DNA of 64,000 nucleotides. Source: RUG100 sp963542695. GTDB taxonomy: Bacteria; Bacillota; Clostridia; Peptostreptococcales; Anaerovoracaceae. The stretch spans positions 10,222 through 74,221 of the forward strand of contig CAUTYX010000010.1 in assembly GCA_963542695.1 (NCBI GenBank). The letters run 5' to 3'. The notes beneath the pieces were generated by a model, which ran no database searches, had not been told where the DNA came from, and saw only the letters and a list, made by a program, of their open reading frames with translations. A program made the translations under genes and the position numbers. Below are positions 1-8,799 of the stretch, one piece after another; positions within the stretch are counted from its first letter, which is position 1, and each line of letters begins with the position of its first letter.

Positions 1-1
1 C

Positions 2-487
2 TTGCGAAATTGGGCAAAGGAATTCCGACCGGAATTAACAGAAATACTAGCCGATGATAAACTGCTGCAAATCTTGGATTTGGGTCGTGATGGCAAAAAA
101 CCGAGAAAAGACTTTATCAATGCTGCGCAGATGTTCCAGTTTATCCAGTATTTTTACGAAGAATACTTTACCATCGAGAGTCCTATGCCGGAAGAAGCTT
201 CTGCCGATACCTCTGCTATTCTTAGGGCATATCTTGCATCCTACAATCACCAGGATGATCAAAGTGCGTGGTTTGATAAAATCCGCACCATTGCCACAGA
301 CTTAGGATATGCTGCAAAACCAAAGGATTACAAAAAGAACCCGGATCAATTCAAGGGTCACGTGGGACACGTTAGTACCGTTATCAGAATTGCCTTAATG
401 GGGCGTAGCCAGTCTCCGGATATTTGGGAAATTCAGCAAATCCTTGGAGAGGAAGCGGTTCGTAATCGTATTGCAAAAATGATATAA
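2..487 (+). CDS. gltX: Glutamyl-tRNA synthetase, C-terminal part (5' end outside window)
   Basis: The reading frame is open from the window edge, so only the last 161 codons or so are present and the true start lies to the left. The end of the protein is typical of bacterial GltX anticodon-binding domains: a DGKKPRKD stretch near residue 30, then KNPDQFKGHVGHVSTVIRIAL followed by the GRSQSPDIWEIQQILGEE tail. The enzyme charges tRNA-Glu (and in many Clostridia also tRNA-Gln) in the cytoplasm. The HIGH and KMSKS motifs would lie upstream and cannot be checked. A strong hairpin terminator follows and is shared with convergent nadE. Confidence 0.85.
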   Translation: MRNWAKEFRPELTEILADDKLLQILDLGRDGKKPRKDFINAAQMFQFIQYFYEEYFTIESPMPEEASADTSAILRAYLASYNHQDDQSAWFDKIRTIATDLGYAAKPKDYKKNPDQFKGHVGHVSTVIRIALMGRSQSPDIWEIQQILGEEAVRNRIAKMI

Positions 488-532
488 CCTTTGCAACTTT
501 AAATGGAGTCAAAGCAGAAGCTTGTTCCAAAA

Positions 533-590
533 AAAAGGCAAGAGAGCTGTTCCTTTTGGCAAAAAGGGACAGCTCCTTATTTTTCTTATG
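533..590. terminator. Bidirectional intrinsic terminator between gltX and nadE
   Basis: A 14-bp stem (one G-T pair) with arms at 544-557 and 562-575 and a short loop is flanked by an A-run on the left and a T-rich run on the right. It can therefore stop transcription of gltX (plus strand) and of the convergent nadE operon (minus strand). Confidence 0.85.
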
Positions 591-596
591 GAATTT

Positions 597-1370
597 TCAT
601 TTGATCCAATCCGGTTTGTACATGGGCATTGGCTGTAGCTTGTGTAAATTAATGCGATGCAGACGATCAATCTTTTCTTTTATCTCTGTATCCGCACATT
701 CTCCCGTCTGTATGTAATGATCTAATGTTTCATAAGTAAATCCTAGTTTGTCTTCATCCGTCTTTCCACTAAGACCGTCTGTTGGTATTTTTTCAATTAA
801 ATCTTCCGGCAATCCCAATGTCCTTCCGATTTGACGCACTTCTTCCACCAGCATATGTGCCATAGGGCTAAAATCTCCTGCCGCATCACCAAACTTCGTA
901 GAATATCCCACATAGTCTTCTGAACGATTACAAGTATTGGCGACACGACCGCCTTTTGGAACAGACTGTGCCACTGCATACAAAGTAGTCATGCGAAGGC
1001 GAGCCGGCAAGTTTATTTTCGTATCTTTGGATAAGGATTCAGAACCGCTTATTGCCTGTATCTTTTGGTTTTTTTCAATGGTCGCAATCAAAGCTTTTTC
1101 AGCGTCTCCTATATTGACTTCTACATGGGGAATACCCAGATGATCCACCAGCTTTTTCGAGTAATCAATGTCCGGCTGCACGCCACTGGGCATTAGTACT
1201 CCCAGCACTCTGTCTTTTCCCAAAGTTTCCGCGCATAGGGCTGCGACGACACTGGAATCCTTTCCTCCGGAAATCCCCACAACCGCAGTACATTCCGGAC
1301 CGTTTTCCTGAAAATAATTGCGAATCCATGTGATAATTTCATTTTTTGTCTTTATCGGTTCCAACAGCAT
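597..1370 (-). CDS. nadE: NAD+ synthetase, ammonia-dependent
   Basis: Amidates deamido-NAD+ to NAD+ using ATP and ammonia, the last step of NAD synthesis. At 257 aa it has the size of the ammonia-dependent form, with no glutaminase (CN-hydrolase) domain. The N-terminal SGGKDSSV pyrophosphatase loop lies near residue 36; the RMTTLYAVAQ and STKFGDAAGDFSPMAHM stretches are typical of NadE. The frame is open further up to a TTG, but an AAAGGAGA ribosome-binding site sits just before two ATGs six bases apart; the second (1370) has the better spacing. It is the last gene of an operon with two flavoproteins, so NAD supply may be co-expressed with NAD(P)-dependent redox enzymes. Confidence 0.93.
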   Translation of the reverse strand: MLLEPIKTKNEIITWIRNYFQENGPECTAVVGISGGKDSSVVAALCAETLGKDRVLGVLMPSGVQPDIDYSKKLVDHLGIPHVEVNIGDAEKALIATIEKNQKIQAISGSESLSKDTKINLPARLRMTTLYAVAQSVPKGGRVANTCNRSEDYVGYSTKFGDAAGDFSPMAHMLVEEVRQIGRTLGLPEDLIEKIPTDGLSGKTDEDKLGFTYETLDHYIQTGECADTEIKEKIDRLHRINLHKLQPMPMYKPDWIK

Positions 1371-1408
1371 ATCCATTCTCCTTTCCGGCACAATCAAAGG
1401 CCAGCTCT

Positions 1409-2923
1409 CTATTTTCGTTTTATTATTTCTTCGGCAATGCGAATTCCGTCTACTGCCGCCGAAGTAATTCCTCCGGCATAACCGGCTCCCTCTCCCCCGG
1501 GATACAGGCCGACAATATTGGTCTGTAAGTTTTCACCACGCCATATCCGCACCGGCGAAGAGCTGCGGGTTTCAACACCGATCATGGTAGCACGGGGATC
1601 ATCAAAGCCTTTAAGTTTTCGTCCCAGATGGGGCATGGCTTCGCATATAGCCTCTACGGCAAACCCGGGGAGACAACGTGCCACATCTGATTGGGCAAAT
1701 TCGCCCCAGGTGGTTTTGGGAGCCGTATAGTCACTGCCTCCTGCTACATAAGCCAACTTTTCATATTTTTCTTGAAAAGCAATTCCTGCCAATGGATGCT
1801 GACTTTCAAAATCGGTGACTCGTACATCTACCAAAAGACCGCTATTGGCAAACTTCCCATCACGACGGCGATTGCTCATGCCGTTGGTTACGACTTCTCC
1901 GGGAGCCGAGCTGGTGACTACCACCTGCCCTCCGGGGCACATGCAGAACGTATATACTCCACGACCGCTTTTTGTATGCCATGACAGCTTATATTCTGCC
2001 GCTCCCAATCGCTCTGCCAGCTGCGGATCCCCATATTGACTGCGGTCAATCATATTTTGAGGGTGCACAATGCGAACGCCTATGGAAAAAGGCTTTTGTT
2101 CCATAGGGATTCCTGCATCATAGAGCATATGAAAAGTGTCCCGGGCACTGTGGCCTATGGCAAGAACTAAATCGTCCGTTTCCAAAACTCCGTCAGAAAG
2201 AACAACACCGGCAATCTTATTGTTTTCTGTCGACAAACCTTCCGCACAAGTTCCAAAACGGATTTGACCGCCAAGGAAAAGAATTTTTTTTCGTATGTTG
2301 GCAACTACCTTGCCCAGTACATCCGTCCCCAGATGAGGATGTTGTTTATATAGTATATCGTCTCCGCCACCGGCTGCTGCAAACTCTTCCAAGACCTTTC
2401 GAATGCGAGAGTCCTTAATGCCCGTCATCAATTTTCCATCGGAAAATGTACCGGCACCACCCTCTCCAAATTGAAAATTGGACTTTGGATTAAGGATACC
2501 CTTCTTTTGAAAAGCAGCAATGTCCTTGATTCGCTGTTCTACCGGCTGCCCCTGTTCTACAACAATGGGTTCCATACCGGCTTCTGCCAAAATCAATGCA
2601 GCAAACATGCCACAAGGACCAAAGCCGGTAATAACCGGTGCCTTATAAGATTTCCTCTCTACCTTTGGCAAACGGTATGTCAAATCCGGTGCCTTGCTGC
2701 AGGGAAAGTTTTTTTGTTCCACCAGTCTTTCCAGTCCACTACATTCAAAATCTACTGTATATACCAATTTAATATTGTCTTTATGACGTGCATCAATGGA
2801 TTCTCTAACAATTTTCCAATGAGTAATGGAAAGACCCATCATCCCCAACTTTTTCTTTATTTTATAGGGAATGGAATTCGTCTCCTCATGCAAGCTTAGT
2901 TTAATTTGATGGATTCTATACAT
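1409..2923 (-). CDS. FAD-dependent dehydrogenase (COG2509-type)
   Basis: A soluble flavoprotein of about 504 aa in the family of uncharacterised FAD-dependent dehydrogenases. After an N-terminal region of about 95 residues comes a Rossmann FAD-binding motif (GFGPCGMFAALILAEAG), followed by FGEGGAGTFSDGKL, both hallmarks of this family; the C-terminus has GLYPGGEGAGYAGGITSAAVDG, which closes the FAD site. The substrate is unknown. The start was set at the ATG preceded by AAAGGCGG rather than an upstream candidate, giving an 8-base overlap with the HI0933-like gene before it. That overlap, and nadE 38 bases downstream, point to one operon. Confidence 0.85.
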   Translation of the reverse strand: MYRIHQIKLSLHEETNSIPYKIKKKLGMMGLSITHWKIVRESIDARHKDNIKLVYTVDFECSGLERLVEQKNFPCSKAPDLTYRLPKVERKSYKAPVITGFGPCGMFAALILAEAGMEPIVVEQGQPVEQRIKDIAAFQKKGILNPKSNFQFGEGGAGTFSDGKLMTGIKDSRIRKVLEEFAAAGGGDDILYKQHPHLGTDVLGKVVANIRKKILFLGGQIRFGTCAEGLSTENNKIAGVVLSDGVLETDDLVLAIGHSARDTFHMLYDAGIPMEQKPFSIGVRIVHPQNMIDRSQYGDPQLAERLGAAEYKLSWHTKSGRGVYTFCMCPGGQVVVTSSAPGEVVTNGMSNRRRDGKFANSGLLVDVRVTDFESQHPLAGIAFQEKYEKLAYVAGGSDYTAPKTTWGEFAQSDVARCLPGFAVEAICEAMPHLGRKLKGFDDPRATMIGVETRSSSPVRIWRGENLQTNIVGLYPGGEGAGYAGGITSAAVDGIRIAEEIIKRK

Positions 2924-4127
2924 CCGCTGCCGCCTTTCCGGCTTTGATTGCCGTGGTCCAAGCATGATTCAAGTTGTATCCTCCACAAGGTCCTTGGTAA
3001 TCAAGAATTTCTCCTGCTACATATAGCCCCGGCTGGATTTTTGATTCCATAGTGTCAAAATCCACTTCCTCGTAGGGAATACCTCCGCCACTACACTGTG
3101 CCGTTTTCCAGCCTTTGACACCTTCCACCGAAACCTCCCAACCACCGGATAGCAGTTGTTCTACTTTCTCCAGCTGCCGGGAAGAAATAGATTGAGCCTC
3201 TATGTTTTCCCTAATTCCTGCTTTTTGCAGTATATATGTCGCCACTTTTTCCGGTAATAATGACAAAAGCAAATCTTGGGCTAAAAGCCCGTAAACCTTC
3301 CTGCGTGCCTTTAGGTCAACTGAAACCCGCGGCAAAATTCGTATGGAATAATTTTCAAAACTTCTTCCTCTTGCAAGGCGGATGTGACCGGATAGATCCA
3401 TTATGCAAATCCCTGATAACCCGAAATCGGTAAACTGTATCTCCCCTTTGGAAGAAGCCACCACCCGGCCATTGTATAACAATTCCACCACTGCCGATAA
3501 TCTTGCCCCTTTCAATTGGGTAACTTCATTTGCTTCTACGGCAGTTAATACAGGATATACCGGTGTCACCGTATGGCCCAATTGACGAGCCCATTTGTAA
3601 CCATCTCCCGTACATCCAAAGGCGGGACCGGCTTTGCCACCACAAGCAAGTAGGACTTTATTGGCCGCAATCCTTTCATTAATCCTAAAACCACTTTCTT
3701 TTTCTCCGGTTTTTCCAATGGATATTACCGGTGTATCCAGCAAAAATTCTACCTGGCGGGCTTTTGCTCCCTGCTCCAGCGCCTTTACCACATCACCGGC
3801 GGCACCACTGGCAGGATAAATACGACCTTCATCTTCTGTCACCGTTTCCACTCCGACACCATAAAAAAACTCCAAAATTTGCTTATAGTTACTGCAGTGG
3901 GTATTGGATATATTACAACGCCCATTTCCTGTAGCTCGCAGCTTTTTCCCCGGATTTTTCAGTTTTTCCACAACAAGAACTCTGCCATGCGGATTAGCGT
4001 CTTTGTAAGCAACGGCAGCAGCTAAGCCGGCTGCCCCACCACCAATAATGCAAAAATCAAAAACAGAGCCTCCCTTAGACAAGCTCTGTTTCATAGTTAT
4101 ATTTTCATTGTTACATGACGTGTTCAT
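2916..4127 (-). CDS. HI0933/BaiN-like NAD(P)/FAD-dependent flavoprotein
   Basis: About 403 aa. The N-terminal FAD-binding motif IIGGGAAGLAAAV and the GKKLRATGNGRCNISN block identify the HI0933-like aminoacetone-oxidase/BaiN family; LLACGGKAGPAFGCTGDGY and the C-terminal GEILDYQGPCGGYNLNHAW also match. Family members reduce varied substrates (BaiN acts on bile acids), so the substrate here cannot be named. The chosen start has AGGAAG upstream and overlaps the end of the universal stress protein gene by 17 bases; a start at residue 12 would have no clear ribosome-binding site. The gene overlaps the next flavoprotein gene by 8 bases, so the two are probably translationally coupled. Confidence 0.85.
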   Translation of the reverse strand: MNTSCNNENITMKQSLSKGGSVFDFCIIGGGAAGLAAAVAYKDANPHGRVLVVEKLKNPGKKLRATGNGRCNISNTHCSNYKQILEFFYGVGVETVTEDEGRIYPASGAAGDVVKALEQGAKARQVEFLLDTPVISIGKTGEKESGFRINERIAANKVLLACGGKAGPAFGCTGDGYKWARQLGHTVTPVYPVLTAVEANEVTQLKGARLSAVVELLYNGRVVASSKGEIQFTDFGLSGICIMDLSGHIRLARGRSFENYSIRILPRVSVDLKARRKVYGLLAQDLLLSLLPEKVATYILQKAGIRENIEAQSISSRQLEKVEQLLSGGWEVSVEGVKGWKTAQCSGGGIPYEEVDFDTMESKIQPGLYVAGEILDYQGPCGGYNLNHAWTTAIKAGKAAADV

Positions 4128-4515
4128 TTTCAGGGTCTTCCTCAGGAACGACAATCAATTCAGCACGGTCACCAACCATTTCCTTGAATTGTGTCGTCAT
4201 ATCGCTTCCGCTATCACTCTTGCGGTGAACTCCCATAACAACGCGGGAGATATCGTTCTTCTCTACTAAACTAATCAGTGTTGCCAGCACATTGTTGGAC
4301 CGAACCACCGTAAGGTTGGCACCGTACTCCAGGGATTTTTGGTACAGGTATTCCAGTGCTTCCCCATCATCAGAGGCTGCCAGGTACTTGAATTCGTAGC
4401 TGGCAATATGTACGATTAATAACTCTCCCTCTTCTCCATCAGCCAATTCTCTTCCGTAGCGGATCAAACGATCGCAGGTCTGTTGTTGTGTTACACAGAC
4501 TAATACATTATCCAT
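4111..4515 (-). CDS. Universal stress protein (UspA/KdpD-Usp type)
   Basis: A 134-aa cytoplasmic single-domain Usp fold. The start MDNVLVCVTQQQTCDRLI resembles the nucleotide-binding Usp domain of KdpD sensor kinases; SRVVMGVHRKSD, in place of the classical GxxGxxS-type ATP loop, lies about two thirds along. Such proteins bind ATP or other small ligands and are linked to stress or dormancy. Here it heads an operon with two flavoproteins and nadE, which suggests a redox or energy-stress role (inference). The start ATG has a weak AGGAAG-type site. Confidence 0.75.
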   Translation of the reverse strand: MDNVLVCVTQQQTCDRLIRYGRELADGEEGELLIVHIASYEFKYLAASDDGEALEYLYQKSLEYGANLTVVRSNNVLATLISLVEKNDISRVVMGVHRKSDSGSDMTTQFKEMVGDRAELIVVPEEDPENEHVM

Positions 4516-4587
4516 AACTTCCTCTCAATATGTATGTATGATATCTTCAAACCCTTTTCTTAGTATACCTTAATTGCCATGGGATTT

Positions 4588-5985
4588 CTATACTTCTGTA
4601 TCCAATTCTGCCTGGGCAGCCATTTCAGCCTCTGCAGCCTTAATCATAATGGCACACTCGATTCTCTTTCTATGAAGGATACATCCCAGTTGGTAGACTC
4701 CCGTAATATCTCCGGTGGAATGATGAGCATTAGCAGCACATCCTCCACTACAATATAGACGTGCAAAACAATCACAGCATTCCTCATGGGAATATGCATT
4801 GCATTCTTTAAAGGGCTTCATGACTTCCGGGCGAGTAATGCCATGGTATATATCCCCTAATAGGAAATCCTTTTCTCCGACAAATTGGTGACAGGGGTAT
4901 AAATCCCCCTCCGGAGTAACAGCCAGATATTCTGTTCCTACACCACATCCGGAAATCCGCTTTACAATGCAAGGACCCCCTGTTAAGTCAATCATGTAGT
5001 GATAGAAGGTAAAGCCACTTCCGGCTTTCTTTCTTTTTATCATCTCTACTGCCAGACGCTCATATTCTTTACACAGCTGTTCTGCATGTTCTTCCTTTAA
5101 TGCATACGGTGCATCTGCCGGCGATACAACCGGCTCAATGGAAAGCTCTTTAAAACCTATATCTGCCATGTGTAAAATATCACTGGCAAAATCCAGATTA
5201 TTGGCCGTATAGGTTCCTCGCATATAATATTCTTTTCCCAAAGAATCTCGGCTGTCTGCCAGCTTTTTAAATTTCCCTACAATTAAATCATAGGTACCAT
5301 CCCCTGTTTTAGTCTGACGCATCCGGTCATTGACTTCTTTTCTACCATCCAAAGAAATAACCACATTACTCATTTCTTTGTTGGTAAAAGCAATAACTTC
5401 ATCATCAAGAAGCAACCCGTTAGTCGTTAGGGTGAAGCGAAATTCTTTTCCCGCCGCCTTTTCAATGCTGCGGCCATACGCTACCAAGTCCTTTACCACT
5501 TGCCAGTTCATCAATGGTTCTCCACCAAAAAAATCCACTTCCAAATGACGACGCCCCGGCGAATTTTCCACAAGAAAATCAAGAGCTCGTTTCCCCGTCT
5601 CATAACTCATCAGGCCTTGGTCGCCATGATACTGGCCTTTTCCCGCAAAACAATACCCACAGTCCATATTACAATCATGGGCCACATGCAAACAAATAGC
5701 CTTTAATACAGACTGACGTTCTTTAAACTGACCGGCCATATCATAAAAGGGATCTTGTGAAAATAGTCGCTGTTGCTGCTGCAAGGTTGCAATATCCGAA
5801 AAGATTTCTTCCACCTCTTCTTCTTTTACTGCATACCGGTTACAGACAACCTCCTTTATTTTTTCCTTAGAATTATCTTGGTACATACCAATTACATCAT
5901 AGGCAACCGGATCTACAACGTGGATGTTTCCGCTGTTGCTGTCGATGACAATATTGTATCCATTTAATTTATACTGATGAACCAT
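4588..5985 (-). CDS. Radical SAM SCIFF peptide maturase (thioether cross-link)
   Basis: 465 aa. An N-terminal RiPP-recognition-like region (about residues 1-80) is followed by the radical SAM cluster motif with cysteines 105, 109 and 112 (CNMDCGYC). A SPASM-type C-terminus carries many cysteines (GCGVGTEYLAVTPEGDLYPC, then CDCFARLYCSGGC) for auxiliary Fe-S clusters. Characterised family members (CteB, Tte1186) join a cysteine sulphur to a threonine alpha-carbon of the SCIFF peptide. The precursor gene lies directly upstream on the same strand (6080-6223), separated by a hairpin. That adjacency and the domain order make the assignment firm. The precursor is unusual (see findings), so the actual cross-link made here is open. 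Confidence 0.93.
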   Translation of the reverse strand: MVHQYKLNGYNIVIDSNSGNIHVVDPVAYDVIGMYQDNSKEKIKEVVCNRYAVKEEEVEEIFSDIATLQQQQRLFSQDPFYDMAGQFKERQSVLKAICLHVAHDCNMDCGYCFAGKGQYHGDQGLMSYETGKRALDFLVENSPGRRHLEVDFFGGEPLMNWQVVKDLVAYGRSIEKAAGKEFRFTLTTNGLLLDDEVIAFTNKEMSNVVISLDGRKEVNDRMRQTKTGDGTYDLIVGKFKKLADSRDSLGKEYYMRGTYTANNLDFASDILHMADIGFKELSIEPVVSPADAPYALKEEHAEQLCKEYERLAVEMIKRKKAGSGFTFYHYMIDLTGGPCIVKRISGCGVGTEYLAVTPEGDLYPCHQFVGEKDFLLGDIYHGITRPEVMKPFKECNAYSHEECCDCFARLYCSGGCAANAHHSTGDITGVYQLGCILHRKRIECAIMIKAAEAEMAAQAELDTEV

Positions 5986-6016
5986 CGTTTCTTTCTTCCC
6001 AAAATTCTTTCAAAAA

Positions 6017-6057
6017 CAGTAAGAATCGCTGTGAGCGGACATCCCTCTCACAGCGAT
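6017..6057 (-). terminator. Hairpin between SCIFF peptide and maturase genes (likely attenuator)
   Basis: Perfect 11-bp inverted repeat (6025-6035 with 6047-6057, 11-base loop), followed in the transcript by a T-rich stretch with a five-T run. Placed between a precursor gene and its enzyme gene, it could act as a partial terminator or 3' stabiliser giving more peptide than enzyme transcript (inference). Confidence 0.6.
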
Positions 6058-6079
6058 ACAGGTTGCTTGATTTCGTTGC

Positions 6080-6223
6080 CTATTTTTCCTGCTGGCACTT
6101 TTGGTTTGCTACACTGCAGGATGTCTTGCTGGCGGACTGGCAGGATGTCTGGCATTCTCCACATCCGGACTTTGCAACGTTTTCAGTCAGGTTTCTTGTT
6201 GTAAGAGTTGTAATCCGTTTCAT
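6080..6223 (-). CDS. SCIFF-family ribosomal peptide precursor (five-cysteine variant)
   Basis: A 47-residue peptide starting MKRITTLTT with a consensus AGGAGGA site 7 bases before the ATG. The cysteine-rich core reads CGECQTSCQSASKTSC, followed by a distal NQKC. The spacing matches the SCIFF family (six cysteines in forty-five residues), found almost universally in Clostridia next to a radical SAM maturase, as here. Cysteines are at 21, 24, 28, 36 and 43; residue 32, normally the fourth cysteine, is serine (codon AGC), and residue 37, often threonine, is also serine. The core is otherwise strongly conserved, so it is unlikely to be a decayed gene. Confidence 0.93.
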   Translation of the reverse strand: MKRITTLTTRNLTENVAKSGCGECQTSCQSASKTSCSVANQKCQQEK

Positions 6224-6259
6224 ATCTATATCCTCCTAATCGGTATCAATTCTTATGGT

Positions 6260-6288
6260 AGTCTATCAAAAATCAGACTTTGTGTCAA
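6260..6288 (-). promoter_or_regulatory. Sigma-A-type promoter of the SCIFF operon
   Basis: On the minus strand TTGACA (6283-6288) is followed after 17 bases by TAGACT (6260-6265). It lies about 37 bases upstream of the SCIFF start codon. The consensus -35 suggests strong expression of the peptide. Confidence 0.7.
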
Positions 6289-6324
6289 TGAAGCCACCCT
6301 TTTGCATACTACCAAAACGCCGCT

Positions 6325-7095
6325 TTATCGAAGGTATTGATCCCCTATTGGATGGATGTACTGACCATGTCTCTTTGTATTGTTGCCACAGGAAATGGCA
6401 AACGTAGGGCAGTGGTGGAGACAAGCAAGACACATTTGACATCGTTGACTGTTCCAAGTAGGGCGATTGCCTTTCGGCGTTTTTTTCATTTTGATAATTT
6501 GATCTGTACAGACCTTGCTGCAAAGGCCACAACCAATACAATCATCCGATACCTTAAAATTCTTGGTTTTACGGCGATGTTCGAAGAAAATCCGTGCTAC
6601 CAGTGCCATCAAAAAGTACTTTTCTTTTCCCATAAAATCCCCTTGTCGCCTGTTTTTAACGGCAACAATAACTTCTTCAATGGCATCCTCCGCCTCTTTG
6701 TTTTGTTGTTCTACTTTTTCTTTTGAAGAAACATCGAACATAGGCGTCCACGTATCGGGCATTTTAATGCTGTAACCGGCATCCATTTCCATATCTCGCA
6801 CGCTAAAATGACTGCGCATCTGAATGCCTACTGCACCACAAGAACTACCATAGGTAGCCACACAATATAGATACGCCGGCCTCTTTTCCGCAAGCTGCAA
6901 TTTTTGCATATATTCTTCTACAATCGGTGGCAAGTTCCAAAAATATACCGGGAATACAATCCCCAGCCCTTCCCCTTCATCAAGCTGCAAGTTTTCAGGC
7001 GCCTCCTTAATGGAAACAGCCTTTTCTCCAATCCTTTCCGCTATGGTATGGGCTACATAAGCGGAGTTTCCCGTTGCACTAAAATATATAATCAT
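6325..7095 (-). CDS. EFR1-type flavodoxin-ferredoxin fusion protein
   Basis: About 256 aa. The N-terminus MIIYFSATGNSAYVA is a flavodoxin FMN-phosphate loop; the C-terminal third carries two 4Fe-4S motifs, CIGCGLCSKVC and CQMCLACLHHCP. Such proteins pass electrons between flavin and iron-sulphur partners in the cytoplasm. The frame is open for 67 codons further upstream, but those run into the terminator of the preceding gene; the ATG at 7095 has a CGAAAGGA site. With radical SAM genes on both sides, it could supply electrons for SAM cleavage (inference). Confidence 0.88.
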   Translation of the reverse strand: MIIYFSATGNSAYVAHTIAERIGEKAVSIKEAPENLQLDEGEGLGIVFPVYFWNLPPIVEEYMQKLQLAEKRPAYLYCVATYGSSCGAVGIQMRSHFSVRDMEMDAGYSIKMPDTWTPMFDVSSKEKVEQQNKEAEDAIEEVIVAVKNRRQGDFMGKEKYFLMALVARIFFEHRRKTKNFKVSDDCIGCGLCSKVCTDQIIKMKKTPKGNRPTWNSQRCQMCLACLHHCPTFAISCGNNTKRHGQYIHPIGDQYLR

Positions 7096-7111
7096 AGAAA
7101 TCCTTTCGTAT

Positions 7112-7150
7112 ATCGTCAAAAGAGAGCTGCATATGCGGCTCTCTTTTAGT
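7112..7150 (-). terminator. Terminator after radical SAM gene
   Basis: A 9-bp stem (AAAGAGAGC with GGCTCTCTTT) around a ten-base loop, with A-rich sequence on the left that becomes a T-run on the minus strand. It sits between the stop of the 7172-8563 gene and the start of the flavodoxin-ferredoxin gene. Confidence 0.7.
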
Positions 7151-7171
7151 ATACACGTTTTTCGTGGCTTT

Positions 7172-8563
7172 TTACACTGCCTCGGCTTCTCTTTCCTTTT
7201 CCTTGGCTTCGACTTCTTCAAGATGCTCTTTCCAGAGACGGTCTGCAACCGGTTTCCAGCGCTTTGCAGTTTCCACGCAACGATTACAGTAATCATCTAC
7301 ATCTTCCGGGTTCTCCAGGTCAGTGGAGTGTGCTCCACAACGATGCACCATGTCAGCCAATCTGCCAGGGTTATCAAGAACCGGGCAAGGCCGGTACAGA
7401 TTGCTGTTAAACGGCTGGTTGTTATGGTATTCCATAAACATCGGTGACTGATATGCTTCCAGCAGCGTCTTTTCATAGATGTTGGAGTCGGAGTAGTGGA
7501 TAAATGCACAAGGCTCAATGTCTCCATTGGCATTGATGTGCAGATAGTTACGTCCGCCTGCAATACACCCTCCTACTGCATCTCCATCATTCCAAAAATC
7601 CATGGTAAACAATGGTTTTGTCTGACGGAACTTACGAATTTGTTTGTACATGTATTCTCGTTGTTCCGCTGTTGCAATCAAATCTGTTACAGCATCGTTT
7701 CCAATTGGCATGTATGTGAAGAACCATGCAAACTTACATCCTTTGGCAATCAAATCATCGATATATGCTTCGCTGCCGATGATCTCTGCATTGGCACTGG
7801 TGTAGCAACAGGAAACACCATAAGCCAGTTTTTTCTGGTGAAGGATTTCCATAGCCTTTGTAACCTTGTCATAAACTCCTTCACCACGTCTAAAGTCGGT
7901 GGCTTCTCCAAAACCTTCTACGGAAATAGCCGGAATAAAGTTCTTTACTCGCAGCATTTCATCGGCAAAGGCTTCGTCAATGAGTGTTGCATTGGTAAAG
8001 GATAGGAACAAACAATCCGGGTGCATCTCGGACAGCTTGATTAGGTCGTCTTTTCTAACCAGTGGTTCACCGCCGGTGTAGATGTACATAAACGTACCCA
8101 GTTCCTTACCTTGACGAATAATGTCATCCATAGTTTCCAGTGACATATTTAATTTGTTGCCGTATTCAGCTGCCCAGCATCCTGTACAGTGCAGGTTACA
8201 CGCCGTGGTCGGATCCATTAAAATAGCCCAAGGAATGTTACAGTTGTACTTGATACGGTTTTCTCTCTGCCGAGAAATTCCCGTGTAACAAGCATGAACC
8301 ATGAATGTTTCAAAGAAATTCATACGGACTTCATCATCGATATCTGTCCAGATGCTCTTCATAAATTTGTACCAGTTGCCGTCCTTATCTTCAATCCATT
8401 CTCTAAAGTACTTTCTGTACTTTTCAAATTCGCCGGTTTTGTCAATTTTGTCAGCCCAGTCAATAAGCTTTGGCAGGTTCTTATCCGGATCCTTTTCCAT
8501 GTATTTCAGGGCCTGCTTAATCATTGCCAACTGCACTTTACCTTTGATAGAATTCTTAGACAT
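7172..8563 (-). CDS. Radical SAM protein with SPASM-like C-terminus
   Basis: 463 aa. The radical SAM motif CNLHCTGC has cysteines 122, 126 and 129, preceded by a helical N-terminus of about 110 residues and followed by YTGGEPLVRKDDL, the typical GGEP strand. The C-terminal half has further cysteines (GGCIAGGRNYLHINANGDIEPC, a CPVLDNPGR block and CNRC), suggesting auxiliary clusters as in peptide- and protein-modifying SPASM enzymes. The substrate is not evident; the nearest candidate peptide is the SCIFF precursor 1 kb downstream, which already has its own maturase. Start chosen at the ATG preceded by AAGGAGGAG. Confidence 0.85.
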   Translation of the reverse strand: MSKNSIKGKVQLAMIKQALKYMEKDPDKNLPKLIDWADKIDKTGEFEKYRKYFREWIEDKDGNWYKFMKSIWTDIDDEVRMNFFETFMVHACYTGISRQRENRIKYNCNIPWAILMDPTTACNLHCTGCWAAEYGNKLNMSLETMDDIIRQGKELGTFMYIYTGGEPLVRKDDLIKLSEMHPDCLFLSFTNATLIDEAFADEMLRVKNFIPAISVEGFGEATDFRRGEGVYDKVTKAMEILHQKKLAYGVSCCYTSANAEIIGSEAYIDDLIAKGCKFAWFFTYMPIGNDAVTDLIATAEQREYMYKQIRKFRQTKPLFTMDFWNDGDAVGGCIAGGRNYLHINANGDIEPCAFIHYSDSNIYEKTLLEAYQSPMFMEYHNNQPFNSNLYRPCPVLDNPGRLADMVHRCGAHSTDLENPEDVDDYCNRCVETAKRWKPVADRLWKEHLEEVEAKEKEREAEAV

Positions 8564-8704
8564 TCTGTCTCTCCTCCTTGTACTTGAGTGTCCACCCAAT
8601 ACGAAAAACTCAATAATCCTTTTCAAATCTTACTTGGTATTATACCGAAGCCTTTCCGGTTCTTCTCTTTACAGTTTGTTAGCTTTGTATAAAAATCGCC
8701 TGCA

Positions 8705-8750
8705 TTTACGGAAAAAGCCCCAGATACAGAGTATCTGAAGCTTTTTTTGA
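8705..8750. terminator. Terminator hairpin upstream of radical SAM gene / after M18 peptidase
   Basis: Stem 8716-8742 with a two-base internal mismatch, T-run on the right and A-run on the left. On the minus strand it lies just after the aminopeptidase stop codon and probably ends that transcript. Confidence 0.7.
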
Positions 8751-8799
8751 CGATTTTGCAACCCATGTTGCTATTTTTTATTATGCGTTCAGGGCTTGT

